DNA from: Watersipora subatra
Taxonomy: Eukaryota > Bryozoa > Gymnolaemata > Cheilostomatida > Watersiporidae
Assembly (NCBI RefSeq): GCF_963576615.1
Contig: NC_088708.1
Coordinates: 66,194,672 to 66,258,671 of the forward strand
Direction: 5' to 3'
Length of the DNA: 64,000 nt
The notes beneath the pieces are model-generated. The model was not told the DNA's origin. It searched no databases and saw only the letters and a program-made list of their open reading frames with translations. The position numbers were made by a program, and so were the translations under genes. Below are positions 37,931 to 51,839 of the stretch, one piece after another (positions within the stretch are counted from its first letter, which is position 1; every line of letters starts with the position of its first letter).

Positions 37931-40393
37931 ATTGGTTGAGATGTGATTATTTTTTAGGCTAGTATTGCAGATATGTGCAGCCCAAGCCTTCAACAAAGCT
38001 ATCACATTTCTAGAGAGTAGATTAGCTCTTGGGAAGAGTGCGTGTGTCCAATCTATGACTAATATCATTAGAAGAAATTGAAGCATGCCACGCCTAGATT
38101 GATTGTATTAATAAATGTATAGCCACAACTTATGACCGATAGCTATGCGAGGGTTCAGTTATATCTCAGCGCTTGAGTTGTCTTTACTTGAATTGTTCTG
38201 AGTACATTTCAAGCGAGGATCTTAATGTTCACATCTCTATAATAATCTGTCAGCATCTTTAGTTCCATGTGCTATATTGTTTTAATCAGACTATTACAAT
38301 CGGTATTGTATAAAGTGGTTGAAGATGCACTCTTTCTTGAAGTAAGACTTATCAAGTATTGCTCAGCTGTTTTGTGAAGTCTCAGCAATGCACATAGGTA
38401 ATAGTGCTGTAGGATTACAGGCTATTTCTACTCATGCGACCTTGAACATTTATGTTCAAGGTCATCTTAGGTTCAAGGTAGCTTTAAACCTGTTCAAATG
38501 GGTCTCATAATAGCCCTTATGCATGAACTTGCAAACACATTTTGGAAGGATGATGAGACATGCGTAGGGCTCAGCTAAGTGCTCTGTCTTTTCAGTTCAA
38601 TCCTATCTCAAAGCATCTCTTTCTTATGATATTCTCTAGAGATGCTAGTATTTTGCATAGCAAATGGTCATCTGTAAGAAAGACTATTAGAGCTCAGCAG
38701 CCAGTAAGCAAATGTAAGTACTTAATGACCACGTCTGATTGATGTACAGTCAGCAATTAGAATTTTATTGGCTCTGGACAGAGGCCCGATCCTGTGAAGA
38801 TGCATACTTTGGTGAAGAAGCGTGTCATTGGTCTCTCATTAAATTTCCATCTTCTAGGCATTTCATGACTAAGCTGTCATACCAACTACTTAAAGCAAAC
38901 GTTTAAAGACGCTCTAAAGCAGCAGCGATTTACCTAATAATTTACTTACAGTTCCATAAATTTATACTTAATATTGTTTATTAAGGGCAGCAGAAATTTT
39001 TAGTTAACCCTATACAAAAAATATCTTTTTAAATAAGTGACTAACTTTTTCTTAGGTAATGTGTGTATTTTTTTATCTAAGAAACAGTTATGTGTAGACC
39101 ATTCTATAAATTATGACATTATAATGCTCTACTGCTGACAGGGACAGTTGACAGTCAAAGCATAATCAGGTGACCCTTAGCAAGATGTTTTCCACTTGCT
39201 ATTATGTAACTTTTCTAAATAAAGCAAGTGTTGGAAGACCATTACATCTTTGTTCTTAGGTAGATATAAAATTATGTTTGGTGTAGATACTGGCAAATGT
39301 AATTGTGTGCATGTCTTTATATAAAATCTGTTACAGTGGCCATGGATTATCGTATTCATAACCATTGAAAAAATCTAAAATCATGGTACCAGAACATTCA
39401 TCTTTTGGTACTGCTCGCAAATCATTCCAGTTTTATAAATTCTATGTTTTCTACAAGCTTTGTATGTCTAAGTTTTCAGTAACATATGACAGCAGCTATC
39501 TTTGACACATATACAGTACTAAATTTAATAATCCTAATTGATATTTTAGACTACCTATTGGGAATGTATCTATCTATTGGAAAATCTTCAAATGAGAAAG
39601 GAAAACTTCAGAATTTGAATGCTCTATCACAATTTTTAATAAATTGAGATATGTGAGGTGATTCAGATTTGTTGAGAGACAATTTAATCAAAAACGCACA
39701 GAACCAGTATTTTAGAATTTACCTTTTAGATCAGAGATGTTAGTGGAGGGCAGATGCTTTTTAACATATAGTGCTGCATTTTTCTAAACACCTGCTGAAG
39801 CTCTGAAGAGAAAATACTTGCACTTCTTGATAATGTTCATGTAAGTAATAAGAAAAATTGTAGTCTGTTTGTGATTGGCTATTGAATAAGTTTAATACCC
39901 TTTAACTGTAATAATTATCATCAGGGAGCAGACAACTTCCTTTCAGTTTCAGAAGTTCAAGCTATGCATGTATGAAAAATATCTTTTTTAGAGACATGTT
40001 AAGCCTTTTACAGCTTTTTGTTAATGTCTCTACATTAATAAGGTTTTACCTTGTTCGAGAACACAGCCTTTGGTAAATGATGACAATTTCAGGAAACAAA
40101 GAGATTGGTGATAAAACCATCTTATTTTTAACATCTCTTCTTTTTTATTAATGTTTTCAAAACATTTCAAAATAACTTGGTATGTTATATTTTTGTTAAC
40201 ATTAAAACTTAAACACTTCAATAGATGTAAACAGCTTCAATAGATGTAAACAGCATATAGTATAAGCATGGTCAAAAATATGTAGTCTCAGTTTCTAGTA
40301 AAAAAATGTGATCTTCTACTCTCTATGAGCCGCCCTTGGTAGTAAAATCTATATATCTGAAGGCATTAACAAGCACAATAAATTTCGATGATG
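37931..40393. other. Intergenic, downstream of gene B
   Basis: AT-rich; I see no exon, array or transposon end here beyond the decayed 5' extension of the LINE fragment. Confidence 0.4.
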
Positions 40394-43300
40394 TTATAAG
40401 GGTATTTCCAAAGTGCCTTCTCCTTCAACGGGTACCTTTGTTGTAGGATAAATAAATATGCAGCCAACTGTTGTAGATACCATGGTAATCAGATATACCC
40501 AAAACAAGCACCTGCAACACAAAATTGTTTCCAATTTAAATAATGCTAACTTCAAGTTATGGGTAGATAACTCTAAATTATATAACAATACTTGTTAGCT
40601 AGGAATAGTTTGTTTACACAATTCAGTGGTCATACAATGGCTTTGTTAAAGAACTACACTAGGGAAAAGCAAGTAGAATGTCGGTACTAAGATGTTTACA
40701 CAGCATTTAGAGGAAGCTAATATGAAAAGTTTTTAATTTCCCTTATTTGATTCGTTTGAGACATTGATAATAATGTATCTGTAGCTGGATTTAAAATTTT
40801 ATTCTAGCCAACATGAGCAAATACAAAATTAAATATAATGCCAATAGAGCCATGTAGGACTAGACTTTTATCGCAATAGCCGATGTGAATACGAGAGATA
40901 GAGACAGGTTGTATCACACGTTACATCATTTTGGGCAAACCTGAGCATGTTTTTTGGCCTGAGCGTTCTTACTGGGATCAATTTTTTTAATTTTAATCTT
41001 CAAATATCTTGACAATGAAATTGCCTAACACAACAAACAACATATCAACTGATAGACAAAACAAATAATTTCTTTTCAAATCAACTCAAATTTGACGCAG
41101 CCACATCTTTAAGCTGATTGAAGAGACACCTTTGGCCACCTTAACCAACCTGTCAATTATCATGGCCACAGCATGCCAGTCATCACTGTTGTTCTGTTTC
41201 TTCAACAGCTCCTCTTGATGTTCTACTATAGTGTGCAGTCTTTTTAATAATGGGTCATCTTCTGAAGCCTCCTCTGTTTTACTATCGGCTTTTGCAGTTC
41301 CATTGGAGTTGCTTTTCCCTTTATTTCCATCGCCATTTGCTCGGGGGCCAAAAGTTACCTGTTAGAAGCCTCTATGTTAACTTAAAGCATTCTATGTAAT
41401 GTCTAATTATAGCTCTGTCTCATTCTGTTCCATCAAGAGCTATTTGTATAGTCTGCTTGTTCTCTGACTGGTAAAAAACTTTGAGTCAGCAGGAAAAGCA
41501 TTTGGTTAGCCAAAGTGAGTCATGTTCTAAATTGGGTTAGACACTACACAACCATACACTTGCACATTTATGTACCAACTTACGTACATGCACTTACACC
41601 TGTGTATCTACAAACTCTTGTTTCTTACACACACAAGCACTAACCTCCCCTCTACATCTCCAAACCACCCTCGTGCCCATTCACACTTACTTTTATACCG
41701 ACACATATCGATACTTATATACATTCTTGGTGCATTAGACACAGTCAAAGCACATATTTTGTCTTTAGCATATTTCAACTCTTACTTAGCTAGGAACATA
41801 TATACTTACACCTTTACAAACTGCCCATATAATGACCTACGTACCATGGCTAACTGTCGTATGTTACAATGTCGCTCCTCCCAGCTCACCATCTTCACAC
41901 ACATAATACGACCGAGTAGATAGGTTAGCTTGTGTATCCAGTATGGCACAACTGTGTCACCTTCAGCCTGATGGTTGATGTTGGCCACAAAAACAGCACT
42001 TACCACAGAAAAAGCAGTCAGACACATAGATGATGTGATGTAAATACCTGAAAGAAAATTTGTATATGATATTATGATATTATCTGAACAGTGGCTTAAA
42101 AATACCATTACATGTACTTGAATATTCTCTTGTTGATTTATTAAATGCTCAGTAGCATGGAAATAATAATAATAATAATAATAATAATAGTTTAATGCAT
42201 GATAATAGTATAGGATTTTCAGCAGCTATGGTATAGTAGTCAGCACTTTAGACTGGCAAGCAGTAGAGCAATAGTTCAGCCCTCAGAGATCTCAGGAAGA
42301 GACCTGGCTATAAATTACACCTGGGCTCCAAGATACACTCATCATGTTACCAGCGTGGGTCGGTGGCTAACTCTACTACCCCCAACACCCTGCTAGTCAG
42401 ATTTGTCATCTACGTAGGTGCTCTCAGGCCTTTATTTGCTACTAGAGGCACATGATTTTAATATAATAGGTACAAAATTACTTACCTATGATAAATATAC
42501 ATTTATTCTTAATTATAAAGAATATGTAAAAACTAAGATTTAGTGGGTGCATAGAGGAACTTACCTACGGCAGGTTGACGGGCATGTAAAGGAACTTACC
42601 TATAATAAGTAGATAAAGCAACTTACCCATGATGGGTGCATAGAGTAACATACCAGTGATGGGAACATAAGAGAACTTACCTATGATGGGTACATAAAAG
42701 TTTTCCTAAGATGGATACGTAGAGACTTGCCTATGATGGGCACATACAGACTTACTATGATGGGTGTGTACAAACTTACCTATGATGGGCACGCTAAGAC
42801 TGGTCGATGGCATACTCTCTGCTATGAGCAGCATGAAGACAGAAAAGGCAAGCAGGATGGTGAGACCGAGGTTGACCTTTTCACCTGAGTCTGGTTTCAT
42901 CCAGAAACTGAGCAGTGTGAGAATTGAAAGCATGACGCATGGTATGATTATGTTGTAGACATAATATAGGGTCCTGTAAGTAGATAGCATGAGTTCCTAA
43001 AGCAAGGAAGGCTGTCTCGACTCGCTCAGATTATTCAACATACAATAACTAGAAAAAGAAACACAGTTATTAAAAACATGAAAACTTGCATTTACTGTCT
43101 TAGAGAAGCTGCTCGTGTCAACAAAAATTGAAGACCTTGTAATATAAAAAATAGCAGGTAAATAATCGTGTCCTTTGTGCTCTATTTCTCATTACCTACG
43201 TACATAATATAATTTCCTCCGGGTTAACAAAGTTCATTGTAAAGACTTGTCTACTCTTTTTCCTACACATTGAGTACATTTGATCGTGAAAGATTTTCAA

Positions 43301-46300
43301 ATGTATATGTATTTGCATATATATATATATATATGAGTGTATATATAAATATATATTTTAGCCGCCCTATATATGGTAACTAGATGAATGCCCTGTGTTG
43401 TACAGAAGTACAGACGGACAGACGGACAAACATTGAGATTTATGTATATAGATTGGGTTTTTGGGTTTCATTTGGTAAGTTAGTCTACCATGTCAATACA
43501 GCACAATTTATAATAATGCTAGAATGCATTCACTCTACAAAAAGAGCTTAGAAGTCACCATAAAACTAATGTATGTGTGAGATGGATCTCAGTGTTTTAT
43601 ACAAGTGTACTACATGCTCATACAGCGAGATTAAACTGCTTTAACGCTGTACCTTCGACGCAAATAGATGTAGAAGGTGATATCGATATATGGCTCGGGG
43701 CAGCACGTGTAATAAGCAACGTTTCTTTTTGTTTCAGTGCGTAGGAGCTCCCACTCTCCGTTTGATTTATAGTTAGTGAGATCTATGCCGTCTTTCCTTT
43801 TTGTCAAGTTCACTTGGAAGCCATCGTAAGCCCATGATCCGAGCTTCAGTTTACATGTCTGAAACGGTTAAAAAATATTCACCCCTTTCACTGACTGCAA
43901 CATCGTATCTGATTACAAACAATCACTGATGGCATTTACTCATTATTGCAGGAAATCCCAAGCAGATTAGTTGGATGTCAGTCATAGTGAAAGATCGTCT
44001 ATCAACTCTGTAACATCTCTCATCTTAATGAGCTGTGCTTACAGCCAAACAGCGTGCCAAGTGTAGCTGCCAGCTTTAGTCATTATTTTGTTCATTATTA
44101 GAAGAACTCATTTTTTCCTGATACATTTCTCTAGCTGAACTGCATTTCTAGTAAAATGAAAGGAACTTTATAATCTATTGAGTGAATGAATACTTAAAAC
44201 ATATTTGCTCGCGCAGTCTGTTTGCTGAACACGTCAGTGAGATCAAAAGAGCATGAAATTGTTTCACAAACCTTTACATTCAAACCAACAACTTGTTATC
44301 AAAGCTACCAAAGGATAGCTACCTTAGGGTCATACACAAAACATGTCTTGTTATAAAATGTTTAGTCAGTTTATATTTCTATATGCAGCATGTTTAAACC
44401 AGTAAATGCAACTAGGCGGCTTTATTTGTGAAAGGCTTTTTATCCGTGCTGACCTTATTAGTAATTTGTGTTGACCTTGTTAGCAATTTGTGTTGACCTT
44501 GTTAGCAATTTGTGTTGACCTTGTTAGCAATCTGTGCTGACCTTGTTAGCAGTTGATAAGATAGCGAATGTAGAGAGCTAATATAATTTGTAAACAATGT
44601 AAAACTACAAGTTTTTAACTAAAGGGTGTCGGAAAATTAAGGCACTTTGAATCTTTTAAGAAAGGATAACTTTAAGATCGCACCTGATCATCATAAGGGA
44701 AATATGTGATGTTGATTTCACAGTTTCCTTTGTACTTGACTATTGGTGGCCAAAAAACATTACCATCTGATCCGACCATAGTTACAGCTTGCATGTACCC
44801 TTCTCTCATATCTGCCACACTAAAAACACCAAAGGCGTCGGGAAACAAATACAAAGAGCTAGAGCAGCGGTCATCCGTAGCACGCTTTTCTAATGTATTT
44901 AAGTTGGACTATAGAACAGGTTTTACTTATTTTTTTAGTTTACGGTGTCTAAAGAAAAATACGAAAAAATTGTTAGAGTCAGCAACTGAACTATAGATGG
45001 CGGCATAAACACAAAACATAACCACAACAGCACGCAACATCAGTCTACTACTGGAAAAAAATGTGAGGGTTTGAGAGTGTAGGAAAAAATCTGTTTGCAA
45101 AGAAGTGAAGTTGTTTGTATCAAAGGCTTTGATGAGAAGACGCTAAAGGAATTTTTTTCAGTGAAATAAATTGTTGTTAAAAAGTAATATAACGTCCTTG
45201 AAATACACAAACTTTCAATTATTTAAAAAACTCCTTAGCTTGACCTTGCAGGTAATTAGCTCTCATCTCCACCATAATCTAATTTACCTGCGGGTTTGTT
45301 AATAATGAAAGATTTAATGGCTGAACTAAATGTACTTTTCTCCTAATTGCGTATTAGACATTCTCGCTGTCGCAGGCAGCAACTCCATGCTCTAGTAAAA
45401 ATGACAGTTTTATTTTGGTATTAATCTTAAACAGATTATTATGATACGGTTATTAAGCTACTCTTGTGTTCTCAGCCTTTCCACAATAATTAATTGTATT
45501 TAATCGTAATTAATTGTAATTAATGTATTTAAAGAGAATGAATGAGCAATACTATACTTGAACACTTGCAGCTAGTACATATCATAGCATCTACTCTAAA
45601 AATAGGAACTTACTTAAATCAGAAATGTTTCACCAAGGCTACAAGCAAAGTCTCTTTGCGCAACAGGTGCTTGTTCTCTACATGATCTTACGGCACTTTG
45701 TTATAAACAATCACTACACTCCCTAGAGCAAGCTCAATCAGCGTAGAAAACAATCCGTACCTATTAGAGAAAGTTTGCCTGTAGCAAGAAACTTTACCTG
45801 TTATAAAGGACAATGTCTGGCAGCCATAGCAGGTGGCACGGGATCCTGAGCACTTCTAGTCCACTGTAGTTAGCTGGATCCCATATGAGCTTCTCATCCG
45901 TCCATTCCTATGTGGTTGGACAAACGATGTCAAAAGTCAACCAGCCAGAACAAGTAGTTTATGACAAAATATTTTATAAAACGCTTCCTGCTAGGAATAA
46001 CTACTGGTTTACCAGAAACAGCTGCTCCATGTAGTGCTTCAAATATTTTGGTGTTACAATTAAAAAAAGAGAGATGTTATTTATATGGGAATAGGTGGGT
46101 GTGAGAAGCTAGGGCGGTTTGGTTTAGCTTAGCCTGTCTTGACAAACTGCTGCTTTTGCAGAGTTGTCCCCCGGCGAGCGGGGCGAGCAAAACAACTGTT
46201 GTTTTGCTTGCCCCGCTATTTTTTTTTAAATAGATACACATGTATATCTATATATATAAATATATAATCTATAACTGATAATCTATATATTATATAGATT

Positions 46301-48502
46301 ATCAGTATTTTATTCTGTGTAACAATGGATTAATAAAATGTTTAATAGAGTGCACCGCTATTGCCAGTTGAGTTGTAAGTAAAAGTGAAAACCTTTCTTT
46401 AGATTACAGCGTTATTTCTTGGTTTATAAATAAAAATTTAATATAAATAAATATGAATATTTTTATTTATAAATAAAAATAGTCTCTCGTTTTTCTGCGT
46501 TCAAGTAAAAAGACACTGGAGTAATCATATATCAACTGATATATTTATATTGGTAAAGTATACCTGATCCAACCATACCAGCACCGTCAGAACTTGGTTC
46601 TTCTCCTCCTGCAACATACAGTCATCAGCAATCTTTCATTAACTTGGTGTACATGTATATTCTTTACCCCTCACTGCTTGTACAACAAGTGATAGCAAAC
46701 TGCAAAAGGAAAAGCAAGAAAACAGACAGAAATTGTCGACTTGGCGCAAAAGTGCTTCCTAATATGAAACAGATTCATTTAGCATAGACAGTGTTGGAGC
46801 GATAGGAAACAGACAAGAGATGTTGCACTATCTTCATTGCGCATGTAGTCAGGTGCGTTTAGTTCAGCCTACCTAACATAAATTGATATAAGATGATGTT
46901 CTCATTTTCCTGTATTTCATCTCGGAGTACGCAATAGACTTCAAAGAGAAACGGAATAGTTCACTAAGGTTGGTCAACAGGTTGTGTTTGCTACGTATTA
47001 CTGGAGAAGCTCCTATATTTGCTTCCTTAGTGATACGACTTTGATATGGCATGTTTCTGACACACTCTAGTATTCCTCACTTATTCACATCTGGTCACCA
47101 TGCTGTTACCATACCACCTGGCCAGCAGCCCACCTTCTTTATTAGCCTCATCGAAACAAGTCAAACGCCTCATAGTATTACATGAGGGTTATTAATTACT
47201 TGGACTATTGATGGGTTTAGAACGAATAGTTGCAAACACGTAGAGAACTGGGCATACGGGTACTCGTACCACCATTGGATCATTCTTACATCTTAGGAAC
47301 CAAGTCTAGGCATGGAAGTGGTGGTAATTGGAATATAACAATACTCTGTAGCTGTCTACAGCTAATAAATGAATTAATCTGATTTCACATGATTGCGTGT
47401 AGCTGCTTCTATCTAGAATGGCCACTCCTCACCCATCAAAGCTTGGCTATATAGTTTCGTAAATGGTAAAGCTGAAGCAGGCAGCAAATCATGAATAGTA
47501 ATTTAATGTTATAAATTTTAAAAACTCTGTCGATTAAATGGGTTCAGTATGTGTTGTTCAGACCAGACAACTTGACTATTATGGCTGAAAAGTTAGTCAA
47601 TTAACTGATAAAAACTTTAAAGCATATAATAAATGAAAGTTTGTTAAGAGCCAAAAAAATTGCAAACAATTTTTATTGATTTGGTTGAAAGCGAACACGG
47701 AATAAATGCTTTTCAATCAGTGAACATAGCTTAAGATCTGGAATTTATCATACACATACCACATCTAACTGTATGAGAGTGACTTTATTATACAATCGCC
47801 ATATCTAGCAAGATGAGAGTGAGTTTATCATATACCTACCACATCTATCTGGATGAGAGTGACTCCAATCTTCAACTCAACTGGCTCAGAAGCCTTCAAT
47901 ACCGGCCGAGAATTTTTTTCATAGTTTGTCATTAACTCGGCCAATAACCTCTGTTCATCACTATTCCTTAGCCTGTGATCTGTGAAGTTATAGTTTTCCA
48001 TGACACGATCAGTTAAATTAATGAAAAGCGAGATCGCTTCAAGTGTCTCAACTGTCACATTCGGAGACTCAGCTAACACTATCATCACATGGCACAGCTC
48101 TTCCAGAATATTCCCTGGCAAAAGTCCATTGTTTACTCTGACCACTTGTTCTTCCAACTCGGCGATCTTCTTTCTCCTCGAATCCAGTGAGGAACTTTCC
48201 GCAATCGTCTCTAGTTGAGAATTAATCGAGGCTATCAGTCTTTTATAGGGAGGGGTAGTTCGACGACCCTCTACCTCCAGGTACGAGTGCTGAGTAGAAC
48301 ATAGTTTGGTATAATTTGATTGTAAGGTGTGAATTGCAAATGGTTGGGAACTGTTGTAATCTATTATTGATCCCACGGTTAATTCAGTGCGGTTGTATAC
48401 CTCTGGGTCTCCATCGTTTTCATAGTTTCTTGTGGCAGTAAGTGGGGACCCGAGTACAACTAGAAGTATAAAGTGCATAACATTTGTTAAGAAACAAAGC
48501 AT
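40394..48502 (-). CDS. nAChR alpha-type subunit with N-terminal extension, gene B (complete, 627 aa)
   Basis: Pentameric acetylcholine-gated channel subunit. Exons: 47840-48502, 46564-46608, 45798-45907, 44684-44819, 43653-43858, 42780-42973, 41845-42047, 41150-41358, 40394-40511. The 45-bp and 110-bp exons have the classical nAChR sizes. ATG at 48502 starts a signal peptide (MHFILLVVLGSPLTATR). About 160 residues that are not nAChR follow: several N-glycosylation sequons and a charged helical stretch (DSRRKKIAELEEQVVRV). The ligand-binding domain begins only near residue 180 (LLAELMTNYEKNSRPV). Later motifs: VLVWLDQ, WLPDIVLYN, Cys-loop C306-x13-C320, YYTCCPEPYIDI with the vicinal pair at 370-371, M1 388-412, M2 GEKVNLGLTILLAFSVF with the normal 9' Leu, M3 about 452-475, M4 about 590-611. 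The exon at 41845-42047 has a second in-frame donor upstream of the chosen one (GTGAGC). A minisatellite built of the M2-exon donor follows the exon ending at 42780. Confidence 0.92.
42228..42440 (+). mobile_element. Possible SINE in gene B intron
   Basis: CTATGGTATAGTAGTCAGC resembles a tRNA A box and AGTTCAGCCCTC a weak B box. GTCGGTGGCTAACTCTAC follows. An ATA microsatellite lies just before it (42163-42189). Tentative. Confidence 0.33.
42545..42790 (-). repeat. 24-27-bp array of the gene B M2-exon 5' splice site
   Basis: On the minus strand each unit is CCCATCATAGGTAAGTT plus about 8-10 bases. The true exon end is the first copy (exon ends at 42780). Eight or nine copies follow; several keep a full ATAG-GTAAGT. 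One has lost a G, one has GCAAGT and one GGAAAA. Confidence 0.85.
44440..44552. repeat. 22-bp tandem repeat, 5 copies
   Basis: The unit is TTGTGTTGACCTTGTTAGCAA plus one base, in a gene B intron. Confidence 0.92.
45030..45490. repeat. Intronic segment duplicated at 51840-52290
   Basis: Shared landmarks in the same order include CTACTACTGGAAAA, AATAAATTGTTGTTAAAAAG, AGCTTGACC..GCAGGTAAT and TATTAATCTTAAACA. By eye about three-quarters to four-fifths identical, same orientation. See the nAChR relic entry. Confidence 0.8.
46274..46306. repeat. 15-bp perfect inverted repeat
   Basis: ACTGATAATCTATAT, three bases, then the exact reverse complement, in an AT-rich part of a gene B intron. Confidence 0.8.
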
Positions 48503-50488
48503 CTTGTGTCAATAATTGATGTTAATTGCTTCATCTTATCAATGCCTATAGTAATACACTGACTACCCTTTGGAAATCCTGTGTTAAAACATGTTCAACT
48601 CAAATATGTGAAGACGTATTTATACTGGACAATGGTGTGTGCGGTTTTAGCACTATTTAATTGAAACTTTTTAGTCTGGAAGCAAGCAGTAAATTCTGTA
48701 TGATACCAACTGCACTCAAAACTATGATTGAAGCAATCCGCTGCGGTCAATTGACCAATAGCGAGCTATTTTTAGCAACTACCGTATTATTTTTTTATTG
48801 GTTTATTTCAATCCCATGTTTCAGCTCTCCGTTGATTTTTTTAACAATTGTTCTGAATATATGATTATATTTATGAACAAAAGCAATGTACACATTACAG
48901 GTCTCTGATTTAAGTAATTCAATAGCATGCCAACTGTTGTGTACCCTTCACAGGATATTTTACTTTGACTCGTTTGGATAGTAACATATGTCAGATTTTA
49001 CAGTGCCAATATATGGTTTACCAAAATCATATCATAGTCTTGTTGACATTGACAGCCTAAACATTGGCAATGGGAAATTAAAATGACATAAAAATTAGGC
49101 TAAAAAAATGATAAGCCAACCTAAACAAGCTCCTTTTTGCTGGGTTTTCTTGACCTATTGTTATAGCAACTCCCGCTGCCTTGGCCTGGGATTGTTGAGC
49201 AATTAAATAATATACGATGAAAAGCGATTGGTTTCTACTAAAACCTTGACAACTAATAGAGGGCATTACAAAAGACCTCCTAACTCTACGCAGAATCAAA
49301 CTAGAGTGTAATGGTTATATATTTCTGAATAATATCGTTATGTAAAACGCATGAATAATCTTGGGAGTATCAACAGCATTGCTGTCACTTGTGAAATAGT
49401 AACTTTGGAAAATTATTTTCTCAGACCCGCTTTGAAAAGTGCACAGGGAATTGAAGTGTAGTGGGTTCAATTGTGAAAACAAGATTTTGCTCTGGGCAAC
49501 TTATAAATGGTTTCCTCAGCAGATCCCCGGAGAAAAGAAATGAATAAAGATTGCCAAACATGTTTGACCATGGGCGACATTTCACCTGTACCTCATAGCC
49601 CATGAGGGACCTGAAAATCTTTTACAGTTTTGGCTAAGAGAACAAGTACCTGTATCGTTTCTTCCATACTATGAGGCTGCAAAGTTTGGTCTCAACTGAA
49701 TTATATATCCATAAATAATTAAAGTTTTTACTTACCAAGTTCAGTGGGAAAATGCAAGGATAAAAGAAAACGTATACTTGAATAACCCTTGCTAGTCTCA
49801 AAGTGTTCCTGAGGATATTGCGGTTACTCATTCACCCCCAGCCCACTTCTGACACCAAATCTCACACCATATGATACCCCTGGCACAATATTCCAGCTCT
49901 GGTAGCTCTTTTATCAAACACCAATCACCATACTCTAGCCATTGCATGGCTTCCACCCTTAGCCTGAGATCCTAACCATATACTAGGGCTGACATCATAC
50001 CTGATGCGAACAGCAGCGTCTGCACTCCTCTGAATGCTTCAGTCTTGCTTCTCATTACTCACTTGAGTTGTCCGTCAGTGGTAAAAAGCTCATGAATAGT
50101 CTTTAGCGTAAACTTAGCAATTATTGTCAGCCCAACACCTATGTGGAAAGACAAGGTAATAGTTAATCGTGTTCCCATGAAATTCCCAAAGTTCGTAATG
50201 CAAGATTATAGTCGCGTTTTCAGAGTGACACTGCCTCTATTGAAAATTATTGCTATATACATGTATTTATGAAATGCTAGCGCATGTATTACTCATAATC
50301 TGAATAAACAGCTTTAGGAAGTTAGTTTTAGCTTTCATTCTTGTGATCACAATTTTATAGAGTTATTCATAGAGCAGTTCATAGAGCTATCCTTATGATA
50401 TTTGAAACATGGATGCATAGAGCAATTGGAATACTTGTTTATAGCGCTTGCCTTTTAATTTCCACAAGGAAGCCCTTACATCAAATCA
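48503..50488. other. Intergenic, upstream of gene B
   Basis: It holds the gene B promoter region and 5' leader; no promoter motif is clear. No nAChR-like or other exon recognised. Confidence 0.4.
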
Positions 50489-50750
50489 AAGAGCTTACCT
50501 TCATAACTCCTCATAGAGCTACCTTCATAACTTATCATAGAGCTACCTTCATAACGCCTTATAGAGCTACCTTCATAACTTCTCATTGAGCTACCTTCAT
50601 AACTTATCATAGAGCTACCTTCATAACGTCTCATAGAGCTACCTTCATAACGTCTCACAGAGCTACCTTCATATCGTCTCATAGAGCTACTTTCATAACT
50701 TCTCATTGAACTACCTTCATAAATCATCATAGAGCTGCCTTAAAAGGTTC
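50489..50750. repeat. 24-bp tandem repeat, about 11 copies
   Basis: The unit is ACCTTCATAACTTCTCATAG plus AGCT. Open on the minus strand as SYEGSSMR repeats. The minus-strand unit contains GAAG-GTAGCT, weakly donor-like. Confidence 0.93.
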
Positions 50751-51173
50751 TCATAGAGTGAGTCATTCGTATATGGTTACCATAAACCTGAGATCTTCAA
50801 TACCCAAATATACAGAAATAAAGTTTATATCTCTGCCAGAGGTACTCATTGTTCATGAAGATGTTAAAATATGCTTGCAAAACAAAATTATAAGAACTTT
50901 GTCCTAGTACCATGATAGTCTCTGGTTTATAGCAGAGCTGTGAAAGGTTGTTTCACCTAACTTGCAACTCTGTATCATAGCATTTGTTTAGTCGCGCTAA
51001 AAGTCTGCAGGGACTAGTACGGCTACTCCTAATAAGCTACTGCCTCTATAATTACCACAGTACTATAGCTGCAGTGTTGTGCTTACAGGCTATGTGAAAT
51101 ACACAAATACAGAGTGTTGTAAAGAACACATCTGTAGACACTAGAAATGTTTACAATTCAGCCTGCTGATACC

Positions 51174-51210
51174 ATAGACCTATTAACTATACTATAGTTA
51201 ATAGGTCTAT
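51174..51210. repeat. 18-bp perfect inverted repeat, 1-base loop
   Basis: ATAGACCTATTAACTATA, one base, then its exact reverse complement. A third partial copy follows to about 51252. Confidence 0.85.
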
Positions 51211-51839
51211 AGTTATTGTAGTTAACATAGTTAGTATAGTTAATAGGTATATGGCTGATACATAGAAATAATTTTTGTACCAACAATATACTCACAGAAT
51301 AATAACCACTGCTAAATATATCTATAAAAGAATTGTTCATTCTGTTCAGAATAGACTAAAGGCAACTATATTAGCTAAAGTTCTCTTGCTTGTTATCTAC
51401 TTAGTTTTATAAAAATTATGTTCTTAAAGCAGGGTACGGTGGCAGTGAAATTAATAAATCTCAGTCTAACCTACAATACTCTGCGCCAGCTATGAGTTGC
51501 AAATTTTAAGATGAATCATCCAGTACGTATTTTAACGAAAAACCACTGAAATGCTATGAATTTCAATTAAGCTAAATATCATGGTTTAAAATGTTACTAG
51601 AATGTCTCCCGATATTGACAACTATGTATACGTACGCGTGTGTTCACATATGTCAGCAGTAGGCAGCCTTGACAGAGTTTGGAGAGTCCTTCACTGTGTA
51701 TTCGGCAGGCTGGCTTGTTCAAGATTACTATAAATGCTTAAACTTACAGTACAGAGCAGGAGAATCATATAAAACATTAGCCACGCGCTACTGTAATTAT
51801 AGGCTAAGGCGTCATACACTATTGCCTTCATTGATGAGC

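Noticed and set aside
47999-48218. Plus-strand frame opposite gene B exon 1
   Set aside because: Shadow of the coding exon; no start context or splice partners.
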